Shown piece by piece: positions 54,857-64,000 of a stretch of 64,000 bases of DNA. The stretch covers positions 186,001 to 250,000 of the forward strand of contig JADJQM010000001.1 in assembly GCA_016712715.1 (NCBI GenBank), in the 5' to 3' direction. Positions within the stretch are counted from its first letter, which is position 1; each line of letters opens with the position of its first letter. The DNA comes from Rhodospirillaceae bacterium (lineage in GTDB: Bacteria > Pseudomonadota > Alphaproteobacteria > Dongiales > Dongiaceae). A model generated the notes under the pieces. The model was given only the letters and a program-made list of their open reading frames with translations, was not told the DNA's origin and ran no database searches. The translations under genes and the position numbers were made by a program.

Positions 54857-55732
54857 ATGCGGGAGGCGATGGCGCGGGTGGAAGCCCTGACCTGTTGGTC
54901 GGGCAAGGTACAGCCTGAGATCATCAAGGGCGGGATCACCAACGCCAATTTCCGCGTCGAGGATTCCGGCCGGCGCTATTTCGTGCGCATCGGCGACGAC
55001 ATTCCGGTTCATGGCGTGATGCGGTTCAACGAGCTCGCGGCGAGCCGGGCGGCGGCGGATTGCGGCCTGTCGCCCAAGGTGGTGCATGCCGAGCCCGGCG
55101 CCCTGGTGTTCGAGTTCGTCGAGGGCAAGACGCTCAGTGCCGAAGATGTGCGAAAGCCCGCGATGCTGGCGCGCATCCTGCCGCTCATCCGCAAATGCCA
55201 CCGCGAGATGCCGCTGCATGTCACCGGGCCGGCGCTTATTTTCTGGGTGTTCCACGTGCTGCGCGATTATGGCCATTCGCTGGAAGCGGGGAAGAGCCGG
55301 CATCTGGCCAGCTTGCCGCGCCTGCTGGCGATCGCGGCGGAGCTGGAGCGGGCGGTGGGCGCCGTCGAGATCGTCTATGGCCATAATGACCTGCTGCCGA
55401 CCAATTTCATCGATGCCGGATCCAAGCTGTGGCTGATCGACTGGGATTATGCCGGTTTCAATTCGCCGCTGTTCGATCTGGCCAATCTCTGCTCCAACAA
55501 CGAGGTCGCGGTTGCCGACGAGATACGGCTGCTCGAAGACTATTTCGAGCGCAAGGCCGATGCTGAATTGCTGCGGCGCTATCACGCGATGAAATGCGCC
55601 TCGCTGCTGCGCGAGACCATGTGGAGCATGATTTCCGAAATCCATTCGACGCTGGATTTCGATTACGTCGCCTATACCGCCGAGAATCTCGCGCGCTTCG
55701 AGCGCGCCCTCGGCGATTTCCGGAATATGTGA
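54857..55732 (+). CDS. Choline/ethanolamine kinase-like phosphotransferase
   Basis: This 291-residue protein has an APH-type kinase fold: IIKGGITNANFRVEDSGRRY, catalytic YGHNDLLPTNFID, and metal site LWLIDWDYAGFNSPLFDLAN. This pattern is that of choline/ethanolamine or thiamine kinases. ATG 54857 follows GAGGGGGCGGG; an ATG at 54815 has no ribosome-binding site. It lies 10 bp before a dimethylglycine/sarcosine-dehydrogenase-like gene, which suggests a role in methylated-amine or choline metabolism. Confidence 0.85.
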   Translation: MREAMARVEALTCWSGKVQPEIIKGGITNANFRVEDSGRRYFVRIGDDIPVHGVMRFNELAASRAAADCGLSPKVVHAEPGALVFEFVEGKTLSAEDVRKPAMLARILPLIRKCHREMPLHVTGPALIFWVFHVLRDYGHSLEAGKSRHLASLPRLLAIAAELERAVGAVEIVYGHNDLLPTNFIDAGSKLWLIDWDYAGFNSPLFDLANLCSNNEVAVADEIRLLEDYFERKADAELLRRYHAMKCASLLRETMWSMISEIHSTLDFDYVAYTAENLARFERALGDFRNM

Positions 55733-55742
55733 GGAGTTTTCC

Positions 55743-58201
55743 ATGAGCGATTTCCCGACTACCGCACGCGCCGTCATCATCGGCGGCGGCATCATCGGCT
55801 GTTCACCGCCTATCACCTCGCCAAGCTGGGCTGGAAGGATGTGATGCTAGTCGAGCGGCACAAGCTCACCAGCGGATCGACCTGGCATGCGGCGGGGCTG
55901 GTGGGGCAGTTGCGCACCTCGGCCAACATCACGCAGCTCCTGAAGTATTCGGTCGAGCTTTACAACAAGCTGGAAGCTGAAACGGGTCTTGCCACCGGCT
56001 TGAAGATGAATGGCGGGTTGCGGCTCGCCTGCAACCAGGCGCGCATGACCGAGATTAAGCGGCAGGCGACGACGGCGCATTCCTTCGGGCTGGAGATGCA
56101 TCTGCTCAGCCCCAAAGAGGCACAGGATCTGTGGCCGATCATGGATATCGGCGACCTGGTGGGGGCGGCGTTCCTGCCGACCGACGGGCAGGCCAATCCG
56201 GCCGACATCGCGCAGTCGCTGGCCAAGGGCGCGCGGCAGGCTGGAGTGAAGATCGTCGAGGAGACGGCTGTCACCGGCATCGAGGTGGTGAAGGGCCGCG
56301 CTGTTGCCGTCGTCACCGACAAGGGGCGGATTGCCGCCGACGTGATCGTCAATTGCGGCGGGCAATGGGCGCGTGAGATCGGTGCGCTGGCCGGCGTCAA
56401 CGTGCCGCTGCAATCGGTGCAGCATCAGTACATCGTCACGGAAGCGATGGCCGGCGTGCCGAAGAATTTGCCGACCCTGCGCGACCCCGATCGGCTCATC
56501 TATTTCAAGGAAGAGGTGGGCGGGCTGGTGATGGGTGGCTATGAGCACAACCCCATTCCGTGGCTGCCGGGGAAAGATCGCTTTGCACTGCCGGGGAATT
56601 TTGCGTTCCAGCTCCTCGACAATGATTGGGATCATTTCGGGCAGCTGATGGAGCAGGCCCTGGCGCGGGTACCGTCGCTGGAGACGGCCGGCGTCAAGCA
56701 GATGATCAACGGGCCGGAGAGCTTTACCCCGGACGGGAACTTCATCCTGGGTGAGTCGCCGGAGGTGAAGAGTTTCTATGTCGGTGGCGGGTTCAACGCG
56801 TTCGGCATCGCCTCGGGCGGTGGTGCGGGCCGCGCACTCGCCGAATGGGTCGCCGGCGGCGAGCCGCCGATGGATCTGTGGCCGGTCGATATCCGCCGCT
56901 TCGGCTCGGTCCACCGCGACAAGAACTGGGTGCTGACGCGGACGCTGGAAGCCTATGCCCATCATTATTCGATGGCTTGGCCTCATGAGGAGCTGGAGAG
57001 CGTGCGGCCGGTTCGTGTCTCGCCGCTTTACGCCAAGCTCAAGGACCAGGGCGCCGTGTTCGGCTGGAAGCTCGGCTGGGAGCGGCCGAACTGGTTTGCG
57101 CCCAAGGGCGTGGCACCCAAGGACGAGTATTCCTACGAGCGGCAGAACTGGTTCGAGCATGTGGAGGCCGAGCACAAGGCGGCGCGGGAACGCGTGGTGC
57201 TCATCGACCAGACCTCCTTTGCGAAATTCATGCTGGTCGGCCGCGATGCGGAAGCGGCCTTGTCGTGGATCGCGAGCAACGACGTGGCGAAGGCGCCGGG
57301 CACCATCATTTACACTCAGATGCTGAACCAGCGCGGCGGCATCGAATGCGATCTGACCGTCACGCGCGTGGCGGTGGATGCCTATTACATTGTGACGGGT
57401 ACCGGCTATGCGACCCATGACTTCCACTGGATCGCGTCGCATATCCCGGCGGGGCTGGATGCAAGGTTGATCGACGTCACCTCGGGCTATGGCGTGTTGT
57501 CGCTCATGGGGCCGAAGGCGCGCGATGTGCTGGCGGCGGTGACACCCAGCGATGTCTCGAACGCGGCCTTTCCCTTCGGCACGGCGCAGGAGATCGCCAT
57601 TGGTGGCGCCATCGTGCGGGCCTTGCGTGTGACCTATGTGGGCGAGCTGGGCTGGGAGCTGCACATTCCGGTCGAGACCATGGTCGCGGTCTATGATGCC
57701 TTGTGGGCGGCGGGACAAGCCCATGGCATTGCCAATGCCGGGTACCGGGCGATCGAGAGCCTGCGGCTGGAGAAATTCTACCGCGCCTGGTCGTCGGACA
57801 TCACGCCGGATCATTCGCCGCTCGAGGCCGGTATGGGCTGGGCGGTGAAGCTGAAGAAGAACGTGCCGTTCCTGGGCCGCGAAGCGCTGACAGCGATGGC
57901 TGCGAAGAAGCTGCCCAAGCTGCTGGCCTGTTTCACGGTTGATGACCAGAGCGTCGTGCTGCTGGGGCGGGAGACGATCTTCCGCAACGGCAAACAGGTC
58001 GGCTGGCTGGCGTCTGGGGGCTATGGCTATACGCTCGGCACCAATATCGGCATCGGCTATGTGCGCGACCGCGAGAACGGGGTGAGCGCCGAGGATGTGC
58101 TGAGCGGCACCTATGAACTGGAGATCGCCTGCCAGCGCTATCCGGCCAAGGTCAGCCTGCAGCCGCTTTACGATCCAAAGATGGAACGGGTGAAGGTCTG
58201 A
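55743..58201 (+). pseudogene. FAD-dependent dimethylglycine/sarcosine dehydrogenase-like protein, frameshifted
   Basis: About 820 residues after repair. ATG 55743 follows GAGGAG; the N-terminus has RAVIIGGGIIGCS. One base is missing near 55803 (TGTTCACC), after which AYHLAKLGWKDVMLVERHKL and TSGSTWHAAGL continue. An N-terminal DAO-type FAD domain (to about 430) is joined to a GcvT-like folate-binding domain (VLIDQTSFAKFMLVGRDAEA, LRVTYVGELGWELHIPVETM, IESLRLEKFYRAWSSDITPD). Such enzymes demethylate dimethylglycine or sarcosine and pass the C1 unit to tetrahydrofolate. Coupled with the kinase-like gene. Confidence 0.87.
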
Positions 58202-58202
58202 G

Positions 58203-60215
58203 CTATAGCCGGGCGATCTCCACCTCGATCCCGTGCACGCTGGAGCTTTCGGCCATGTCGCTCTTGGTGCCGGGGTTGAGGGCGTTCACCGTGAGGCCGC
58301 CCAGTTTTGGCCAGCGGCTCTTGGCGGCGAGTGCCACGCCGCGCGGCAGCGTGTCGGCCAGTTCCACCACCATGTCGATGGCGCCGGTCGCATTTGAGAC
58401 GCGGACCTGCTGGCCATCAAGGAGGCCGCGGGCGGCGGCGTCAGCAGGATGCATCGTGACATGCTGCGGGCCAAGCTTGGCGGCGATCTTGGGGTCGTTG
58501 TGATAGGAGCTGTTCATCAGCCATTTCGAGGCCGGCGATAAGAGGCGCAGCTTCGTGCCAGTGGGCTTCCTGTCGATCTCGGCGGTGGGAACGCGCGGGA
58601 AACCGGCCTCCTCGGCGGCCTGGCTCGCGATCTCGATCTTGCCGGAAGGGGTGGGGAATTTGAGGTCAGGGAATTGCAGGACCGGCTTTTCCCAGCGCTG
58701 GACGGTGCCGCTTGCTTTCAGTGCCGCGAAATCCGTCTGGCCCAATTGCCGGGCGAGGGTATCGAGGATCGCGGCGTCACTCTCGAACAGGTCGGCGTCC
58801 CTGTAGCCCATGGCCTGGGCGAGGCGGCGGAAGATCTCCTGGTTGGGGAGCGCTTCGCCGATCGGTGCGTGTGCTGCCACCTGGGGCGAGACGGTGAGGT
58901 CGAAATAAGACATGACCAGATCGTCGAATTCGAGGAACGAGGCTGCGGGCAGGATGATGTCGGCATGATCGACCGTGTCGGTCGGGAAGAGGTCGATGGC
59001 GACATGGAACAGATCGTCGCTCTGGAGCGCCGCGCGGAGGTCCGCCTGGCGCGGGTTGGAGGCGGCGATGTTGATGTTCCAGGTGAAGAGCGACCGGGCG
59101 CGCTTCCGGTCGCGCAGCAAATCGACCAGATCCATGTGGCTCACGACCTGGCGCTCGTTCGTGCGCAGATAAGGTGCGTCGAGATAATCGCCGTCGATGC
59201 CGCGCCGCGCGCCGCCGTTGAGATAGAGGAGGCCGGCACCGGGCTTGGCGAAGTTGCCGGTCGCGGCCGGCAGCAAGCCGATGGCGCGGAAGATGTTGCC
59301 GCCCATGGGCTGGCGCTGCAGGCCCTGGCCCAGCCACAGGAGCGCGGGTCCGCTGCCATAGAGCCTTGCAGCTTCGATAATGTCCGCAGCTGGCACCCCG
59401 GTCGCGGCCTCGGTCGCGGCCGGATCGGCCTTGGCGATCGTGGGGGCGATTTCGTCCCAGCCGATCGTGTGGGCATCGATGAAGGCGCGGTCGATGAGCT
59501 TCTCGCGCGCCAGCACATGGAGGAGGCCGTAGGCCAGCGCCGCATCGGAACCCGGGAATGGCTGCAAGTGAAGGTCGGCCTGTTCGGCCGTCTCGTGGCG
59601 CACGGGATCGACCACGATCACCTTGGCCGGCGTTTCCTTGAGCCAGTATTTGTGGCGGTGCGGGGCCGACGCCGACGGGTTGGCGCCCCAGACCAGGATA
59701 CAGACCGCGTCCTTGGCCATGCGCGGATCGAATCCGTCAGTGGATGTGCCATAGAGATAGCCAATGGCCGCGTGGCCGGCGGCGTTGCAGATGCTGTCGG
59801 GGTCGACTTCGCTGGCGCCGAGCTTGTGGAAGAAGCGCTGCGGGAAGCCGCCGGCGATGGCTGAGCAGGTGCCGGTGTAATGGGTGTGCCAGATGGCTTC
59901 CGGGCCGCTTTCGCCCACGATTTGCTGTAACCGTTCTGCAATGATTCTGATGGCTTCGTCCCAGCTGACCGGCGCGTACTGGCCGCTGCCCTTGGGGCCG
60001 GTGCGGCGGAGCGGCTGGGTGAGGCGCGCCTTTGGGTCCAGATAGGCGCCGTTATAGGCGATGGCGCATTTCCCGCAGAGTGCGCCGCGGCTCACCGCAT
60101 GGTCGGGATCGCCGAGGATTTTCACGCGGCCGTCCTCGGAGGTCACAACGGCGATGCCGCAGGCGTCATAGCAATCGCGCGGGCAGGTGGTCTTGATGAT
60201 GGTTTTCTGGGTCAT
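58203..60215 (-). CDS. Molybdopterin-dependent oxidoreductase (formate dehydrogenase-like)
   Basis: This 670-residue protein starts MTQKTIIKTTCPRDCYDACG. Four cysteines (C-x3-C-x3-C and LCGKC) bind an N-terminal 4Fe-4S cluster, followed by SWDEAIRIIAERLQQIVG, Mo-bis-MGD domains and C-terminal LSPASKWLMNSSYHNDP with a dinucleotide-binding module. No Tat motif is visible, so it is probably cytoplasmic. Substrate is not evident; thiosulfate/polysulfide or formate-type reactions are possible. It is convergent with the dehydrogenase gene, with 1 bp between stops. Confidence 0.88.
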   Translation of the reverse strand: MTQKTIIKTTCPRDCYDACGIAVVTSEDGRVKILGDPDHAVSRGALCGKCAIAYNGAYLDPKARLTQPLRRTGPKGSGQYAPVSWDEAIRIIAERLQQIVGESGPEAIWHTHYTGTCSAIAGGFPQRFFHKLGASEVDPDSICNAAGHAAIGYLYGTSTDGFDPRMAKDAVCILVWGANPSASAPHRHKYWLKETPAKVIVVDPVRHETAEQADLHLQPFPGSDAALAYGLLHVLAREKLIDRAFIDAHTIGWDEIAPTIAKADPAATEAATGVPAADIIEAARLYGSGPALLWLGQGLQRQPMGGNIFRAIGLLPAATGNFAKPGAGLLYLNGGARRGIDGDYLDAPYLRTNERQVVSHMDLVDLLRDRKRARSLFTWNINIAASNPRQADLRAALQSDDLFHVAIDLFPTDTVDHADIILPAASFLEFDDLVMSYFDLTVSPQVAAHAPIGEALPNQEIFRRLAQAMGYRDADLFESDAAILDTLARQLGQTDFAALKASGTVQRWEKPVLQFPDLKFPTPSGKIEIASQAAEEAGFPRVPTAEIDRKPTGTKLRLLSPASKWLMNSSYHNDPKIAAKLGPQHVTMHPADAAARGLLDGQQVRVSNATGAIDMVVELADTLPRGVALAAKSRWPKLGGLTVNALNPGTKSDMAESSSVHGIEVEIARL

Positions 60216-60330
60216 GATGGACACAGTCTAGAGGGACAAGTGCCGATTGTGAACAGGACTCGCATAGCGTTGCTTGACTTGGTCGCGCCGCAACCTGATT
60301 TTGGAGGAGAATTGAAGGGGTAGCTCAAAC

Positions 60331-63300
60331 ATGAACGATCGGTCCTATCTGCGCCTGGTGCGCGATCCCGGCTTTGCCTGGATGCTGCTGACCCAGTTCC
60401 TGGGGGCGCTCAACGACAATATCTATCGCTTCGTGGTGAGCTTCTTTGCGATCGCGCTGGCGTCAAAGCAGGCGGATGGGTTGGATGCCGCCACCTATCT
60501 CTCGGTCATCGCGGCCCTGTTCGTGGCGCCCTATCTGCTCTTTTCAGGCTATGCCGGCCAGTTGGCCGACCGGTATCCCAAGCGATCGGTGTTGATCGCC
60601 ACCAAGAGCCTCGAAGTCGTGTCGATGTCGTTGGGCTTCGTCGCCTTCATCCTTGGCGATCTCAACCTGATGATGGTGGTCATGTTCCTCATGGCCCTGC
60701 AGTCGACTTTCTTCAGTCCGGCGAAATATGCCTGCCTGCCCGAACTGCTGCCGGACAGGGACCTCTCGCGCGGCAATGCGCTCATCGAGATGAGCACGTT
60801 CCTCGCCATCATTATCGGCACCTGGGCGGGCGGTCAGTTATTTGAATCGGTGGGCGACCAACCGGCGACCCTGGGGCTGGTCGTGCTGGGCATCGCCATC
60901 ATCGGGACGCTGGCCAGCTTCGGCATCGGGCGCACGCCCCATCCCGTGGTGCAGGCGCCGTTCCAACTCAACCCCCTGGCCGGCATCGATACCGGCATGG
61001 CGGAGTTATTCGCCAATCGGCGGTTGTGGCTGACAGTGCTCGGCATTTCCTGGTTCTGGTTCCTGGGCGCCTTGCTGCAGATCTCCATCCCGCTCTATGG
61101 CACGCAGGTACTGGGTCTGGGCGAGGGTGCGACGGGGACATTGTGGGCGGCGGTTGCCATCGGCATCGGTATCGGCAGCATGGCGGCGGGGCGCCTCTCG
61201 GGCCACAAGGTGGAACTCGGCCTGGTGCCGATCGGTTCGGTCGGCATGGGGCTTTGCGCCATGTTGCTGGTGACGGCCGACAGCACCGGCGGGGCCATCT
61301 TCTGCTTTGGCCTGCTGGGTTTCTTCGGCGGCTTCTTCGTGGTGCCGCTCAACGCGATGCTGCAGCAGAAATCGGCCGCGGATTCGCGCGGCCGCATCAT
61401 CGCCGCCAACAATGTGCTCAACTTCATCGCCATCCTGCTCGCGGCCGGCGCCAATTATCTGTTCGGCAGCCTGCTTGCCTTCCGGCCGGATGAGGTGATC
61501 TTCGCCGGCGGCATCCTCAGTTTCCTGGTGACCGGCTATATTTTCTTCCTGCTGCCGGATTTCTTCATCCGCTTCGTGCTGTGGCTGTTTACCCATTCGA
61601 TCTATCGCATCCGCATAGAGGGCGCCGAGAATGTGCCGCTCAACGGGCCGGCGCTCTTGGTGTGCAATCATCTCTCCTTCGTCGATGGGTTGCTGGTCGG
61701 GTCCTGCGTGCAGCGCTTCGTGCGCTTCATGGTCTATGCGCCGTTCTTCGGCATTCCGGGGCTTGGCCGCTTCCTCAAGACGATGCGCGCCATCCCCACC
61801 GGCGGCGGCAAGGTGCTGGAGCCGATCAAGAGGGCGCGGGCCGAACTCCAGGGCGGGCATGTGGTGTGCATCTTCGCCGAGGGCGCCATCAGCCGCACCG
61901 GCAACATGCTGCCTTTCAAGCGCGGTTTCGAACGCATCATCGACGGGATCGAGACACCCGTGATCCCGGTCCATCTCGACCAGGTCTGGGGGTCGATCTT
62001 CAGCTTCAAGGACGGCAAATTCTTCTGGAAATGGCCGAGCCGCCTGTTCTATCCGGTCACGATCACCTTCGGGAAGCCGCTGCCTTCGACGACGAAGGCC
62101 TGGCAGGTGCGCCAGAAACTGTTGGAGCTGGGCGGCGATGCGTTCCGCGTGCGCCGCAAGAAGGACGACCTGGTCGTCAACCGCTTCATGCAATCGGCGA
62201 AGAAGCGCTGGTTCCGCATGGCGCTGGCGGATTCGCTGGGCCGGGAGCTGACCTTCGGCCAGGCGCTGACGGGATCAAGGCTGCTGGGGCGCTGGTTCGC
62301 GCGCGAGCGGGCGGCCGACAAGATGGTGGGTGTGCTGCTGCCAAGCTCGGTCGCGGGTGCCCTGGTCAATATGGGCTTGATGCTGGCCGGCAAGGTACCG
62401 GTCAACCTCAACTTCACCATCGGCGCCGAGGCGATGGATTCCGCCATCAGGCAATGCGGCATCAAGTCGATCGTGACGGCGCGCGCCTTCCTCACCAAGG
62501 CGAAGCTTGAGGAACGGCCGGAGATGATCTTCGTCGAGGAGCTGCTGGCCAAGCAAGGCAAGGTCGCGCAGCTTGTCATGTATGTGGCGACGCTGCTGAC
62601 GCCCACATCGCTGCTGCTGCGCTTTGCCGGACCCAAGGGGCAATCGGTCGATGATCTCTGCACCATCATGTTCAGTTCGGGTTCCACGGGAGAGCCCAAG
62701 GGCGTCATGCTCTCGCAGCACAATGTGGTCTCGAACCTCGAGGCCATCGCGCAGATCCTGTGGGTGCAGAAGGAGGACCGGGTGATCGGCGTGCTGCCGT
62801 TCTTCCATTCCTTCGGCTTCACGGGGACGCTGTGCCTGCCGCTGGTGATCGGCATCGGTGCCGTCTATCACGCCAATCCGCTGGATGCGAAGACGATCGG
62901 CGGCCTCATCCGCAAGTACAAGGCGACGATCCTCATTTCGACGCCGACCTTCTGCCAGGCTTACTTGCGCATCTGCCCGGCGGAGGATTTCGCGAGCCTC
63001 AAGCATGTGGTGGTGGGGGCGGAACGGCTGCGGCCGGATCTCGCCGCTGCCTTCAAGGAGAAGTTCGGCCTCGACATGCTGGAAGGGTATGGTGCTACGG
63101 AGATGGGGCCGGTCGTGTCGGTCAACGTGCCCAATGTGATCGAGGCGGGGGAGAGCCAGACCGGCCACAAGCCGGGCACGGTCGGCCACCCGGTGCCGGG
63201 TGTGGCCGCGCGCATCGTCGACCCAGAGACACTTGCCGACCTCAAGGAAGGCGAGGAGGGATTGCTGCTGCTGAAGGGCCCCGGCCGCATGGTCGGCTAT

Positions 63301-63732
63301 CTCAACAATCCGGAGAAGACCGCCGAGGTGATCAAGGATGGCTGGTATGTGACCGGCGATATCGCGGTCCTCGACGAGGACGGCTTCATCCGCATCACCG
63401 ACCGGCTGTCGCGTTTTTCGAAGATCGGCGGCGAGATGGTGCCGCATCTCAAGGTCGAGGAGGCGATGCTGCAGATTCCCGGCATCAACGGCGCCAATGT
63501 GACGGCGGTGCCGGATGCGGCGAAGGGCGAGCGGCTGGTCGGCTTCTATGTGGCCGATGAGAGCATGGCGCCGGAACTGGTCTGGCAGGGGCTCAACGGT
63601 TCGGGCTTGCCGAAGATCTGGGTGCCGAAGGCTGCCGACATGCACCGGATCGAGGAGCTGCCGGTGCTGGGAACCGGCAAAACCGACCTCAAGCGGTTGA
63701 AGGCGATGGCGCTAACGCTTGGTGCCCCATAG
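60331..63732 (+). CDS. Acyl-[ACP]-phospholipid O-acyltransferase (LplT-PlsC-Aas type fusion)
   Basis: This 1133-residue three-module protein has an MFS transporter (about 1-420, LplT-like lysophospholipid flippase, DPGFAWMLLTQFLGALNDNI), a PlsC acyltransferase (NHLSFVDG near residue 445, CIFAEGAISRTGNMLPFKRG) and an AMP-binding acyl-ACP synthetase domain (TIMFSSGSTGEPKGVMLS near 780; YGATEMGPVVSVNVPN). It takes up lysophospholipid and re-acylates it at the inner membrane. E. coli encodes LplT and Aas as two genes. The end overlaps the convergent AbrB-family gene by 21 bp. Confidence 0.92.
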   Translation: MNDRSYLRLVRDPGFAWMLLTQFLGALNDNIYRFVVSFFAIALASKQADGLDAATYLSVIAALFVAPYLLFSGYAGQLADRYPKRSVLIATKSLEVVSMSLGFVAFILGDLNLMMVVMFLMALQSTFFSPAKYACLPELLPDRDLSRGNALIEMSTFLAIIIGTWAGGQLFESVGDQPATLGLVVLGIAIIGTLASFGIGRTPHPVVQAPFQLNPLAGIDTGMAELFANRRLWLTVLGISWFWFLGALLQISIPLYGTQVLGLGEGATGTLWAAVAIGIGIGSMAAGRLSGHKVELGLVPIGSVGMGLCAMLLVTADSTGGAIFCFGLLGFFGGFFVVPLNAMLQQKSAADSRGRIIAANNVLNFIAILLAAGANYLFGSLLAFRPDEVIFAGGILSFLVTGYIFFLLPDFFIRFVLWLFTHSIYRIRIEGAENVPLNGPALLVCNHLSFVDGLLVGSCVQRFVRFMVYAPFFGIPGLGRFLKTMRAIPTGGGKVLEPIKRARAELQGGHVVCIFAEGAISRTGNMLPFKRGFERIIDGIETPVIPVHLDQVWGSIFSFKDGKFFWKWPSRLFYPVTITFGKPLPSTTKAWQVRQKLLELGGDAFRVRRKKDDLVVNRFMQSAKKRWFRMALADSLGRELTFGQALTGSRLLGRWFARERAADKMVGVLLPSSVAGALVNMGLMLAGKVPVNLNFTIGAEAMDSAIRQCGIKSIVTARAFLTKAKLEERPEMIFVEELLAKQGKVAQLVMYVATLLTPTSLLLRFAGPKGQSVDDLCTIMFSSGSTGEPKGVMLSQHNVVSNLEAIAQILWVQKEDRVIGVLPFFHSFGFTGTLCLPLVIGIGAVYHANPLDAKTIGGLIRKYKATILISTPTFCQAYLRICPAEDFASLKHVVVGAERLRPDLAAAFKEKFGLDMLEGYGATEMGPVVSVNVPNVIEAGESQTGHKPGTVGHPVPGVAARIVDPETLADLKEGEEGLLLLKGPGRMVGYLNNPEKTAEVIKDGWYVTGDIAVLDEDGFIRITDRLSRFSKIGGEMVPHLKVEEAMLQIPGINGANVTAVPDAAKGERLVGFYVADESMAPELVWQGLNGSGLPKIWVPKAADMHRIEELPVLGTGKTDLKRLKAMALTLGAP

Positions 63733-64000
63733 GCGAAACACGAGCGGGGCCGCCACGACGATCATGAAGATGCGCACGACGTGGTGGCTGGAGACATAGG
63801 CGGAATCGACGCCCAGCGCCAAGGCGATGAGGCTCATTTCCGCAAGGCCGCCGGGGGCGAAGGCGAGGAGGGCCGAGCCGAAGGGCATATCGGCCGTGGC
63901 CTCGACGATGAAGCCGAAGCCAACGGCCACCGCCAGCAGCACAGAAGTGGCGCCGATGGCGAGGATGATGCCGCGCACGACCAGGCGCAGCGGCAGGCCG
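63712..64000 (-). CDS. AbrB family membrane protein (C-terminal part)
   Basis: The last 96 residues are visible; the gene continues past the right edge. The visible part has FAPGGLAEMSLIALALGVDS and VVRIFMIVVAAPLVFRLWG, the duplicated AbrB (putative ammonia monooxygenase-named) transporter-like family. It is a polytopic inner-membrane protein of unknown function. The TAG at 63714-63712 lies within the 3' end of the convergent acyltransferase gene. Confidence 0.8.
   Translation of the reverse strand, partial: GLPLRLVVRGIILAIGATSVLLAVAVGFGFIVEATADMPFGSALLAFAPGGLAEMSLIALALGVDSAYVSSHHVVRIFMIVVAAPLVFRLWGTKR

Noticed and set aside
55847..57814. 655-codon open frame antisense to the dimethylglycine-dehydrogenase-like gene
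   Set aside because: Codon-bias shadow of a well-supported plus-strand gene.

Overview
The window is GC-rich and densely coded and looks like a free-living alphaproteobacterium, most likely of the Rhodospirillales. The evidence is the set of alphaproteobacterial families (DUF1127, DUF992, DUF6476, RpoH), a hisZ-purA pair, an alphaproteobacterial-type heat-shock promoter in front of rpoH, and a SAM-II-like riboswitch. I see no rRNA operon, phage, insertion sequence, integrase or CRISPR array. There is one tRNA gene, tRNA-Glu(CTC).

Layout. 0-3 kb: azlC (cut by the window edge) behind a MocR-type regulator, with a divergent DUF1127 gene and repeated operator-like sites, then a PhzF-family isomerase. 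3.2-5.7 kb: hisZ and purA. 5.7-9 kb: a chemoreceptor remnant, a three-PAS histidine kinase and a Crp/Fnr regulator. 9-11 kb: a MaoC dehydratase translationally coupled to an aromatic amino acid lyase homologue without the MIO-forming serine. 11-14.5 kb: a DUF992 protein, a pseudokinase and a membrane protein. 14.5-18 kb: a LysR regulator divergent from four small redox-type genes. 18-26.4 kb: rpoH, rluD, a threonine aldolase, ilvD, tRNA-Glu, a flavoprotein and an OmpA-like protein with inverted domain order. 26.5-29.4 kb: a broken amino-acid-binding protein, a small membrane protein, a pentapeptide-repeat protein and an unknown gene.

29.7-37.7 kb is the most interesting block. It holds a phosphoribosyltransferase, PhnN (ribose 1,5-bisphosphokinase), an AMP/thymidine-phosphorylase-family enzyme of the long archaeal-like type, a membrane protein with a CxxC motif, a zinc alcohol dehydrogenase, an aminoglycoside-phosphotransferase/ATPase fusion, a host-attachment (baeRF-like) protein and an L,D-transpeptidase. 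Four of its promoter regions carry FNR/FixK-type palindromes. I infer an oxygen-limitation-controlled island that could turn NMPs into ribose 1,5-bisphosphate, then PRPP, then feed a phosphoribosyltransferase.

37.7-51.5 kb: pirin divergent from a LysR gene over three 21-bp-spaced direct repeats, a mechanosensitive channel, and a sugar-type ABC importer with a GntR/FadR regulator, a fumarylacetoacetase-family enzyme, a 3-hydroxyisobutyrate-dehydrogenase-like enzyme and a GMC oxidoreductase (probably uptake and oxidation of a sugar or sugar acid), ending in a LysR gene. 51.7-52.3 kb (minus strand): a SAM-II-like aptamer, a Cys-rich leader peptide and an unknown 88-residue protein. 52.6-64 kb: an HBM-domain chemoreceptor, a choline-kinase-like protein with a dimethylglycine/sarcosine-dehydrogenase-like flavoprotein, a molybdopterin oxidoreductase, a three-domain acyl-ACP/phospholipid acyltransferase, and the 3' end of an AbrB-family membrane protein.

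Caution: about a dozen otherwise well-conserved genes are split by single-base insertions or deletions, many in short homopolymers. This pattern fits uncorrected long-read errors better than gene decay. I list such genes over their full extent and give the likely site of each break.
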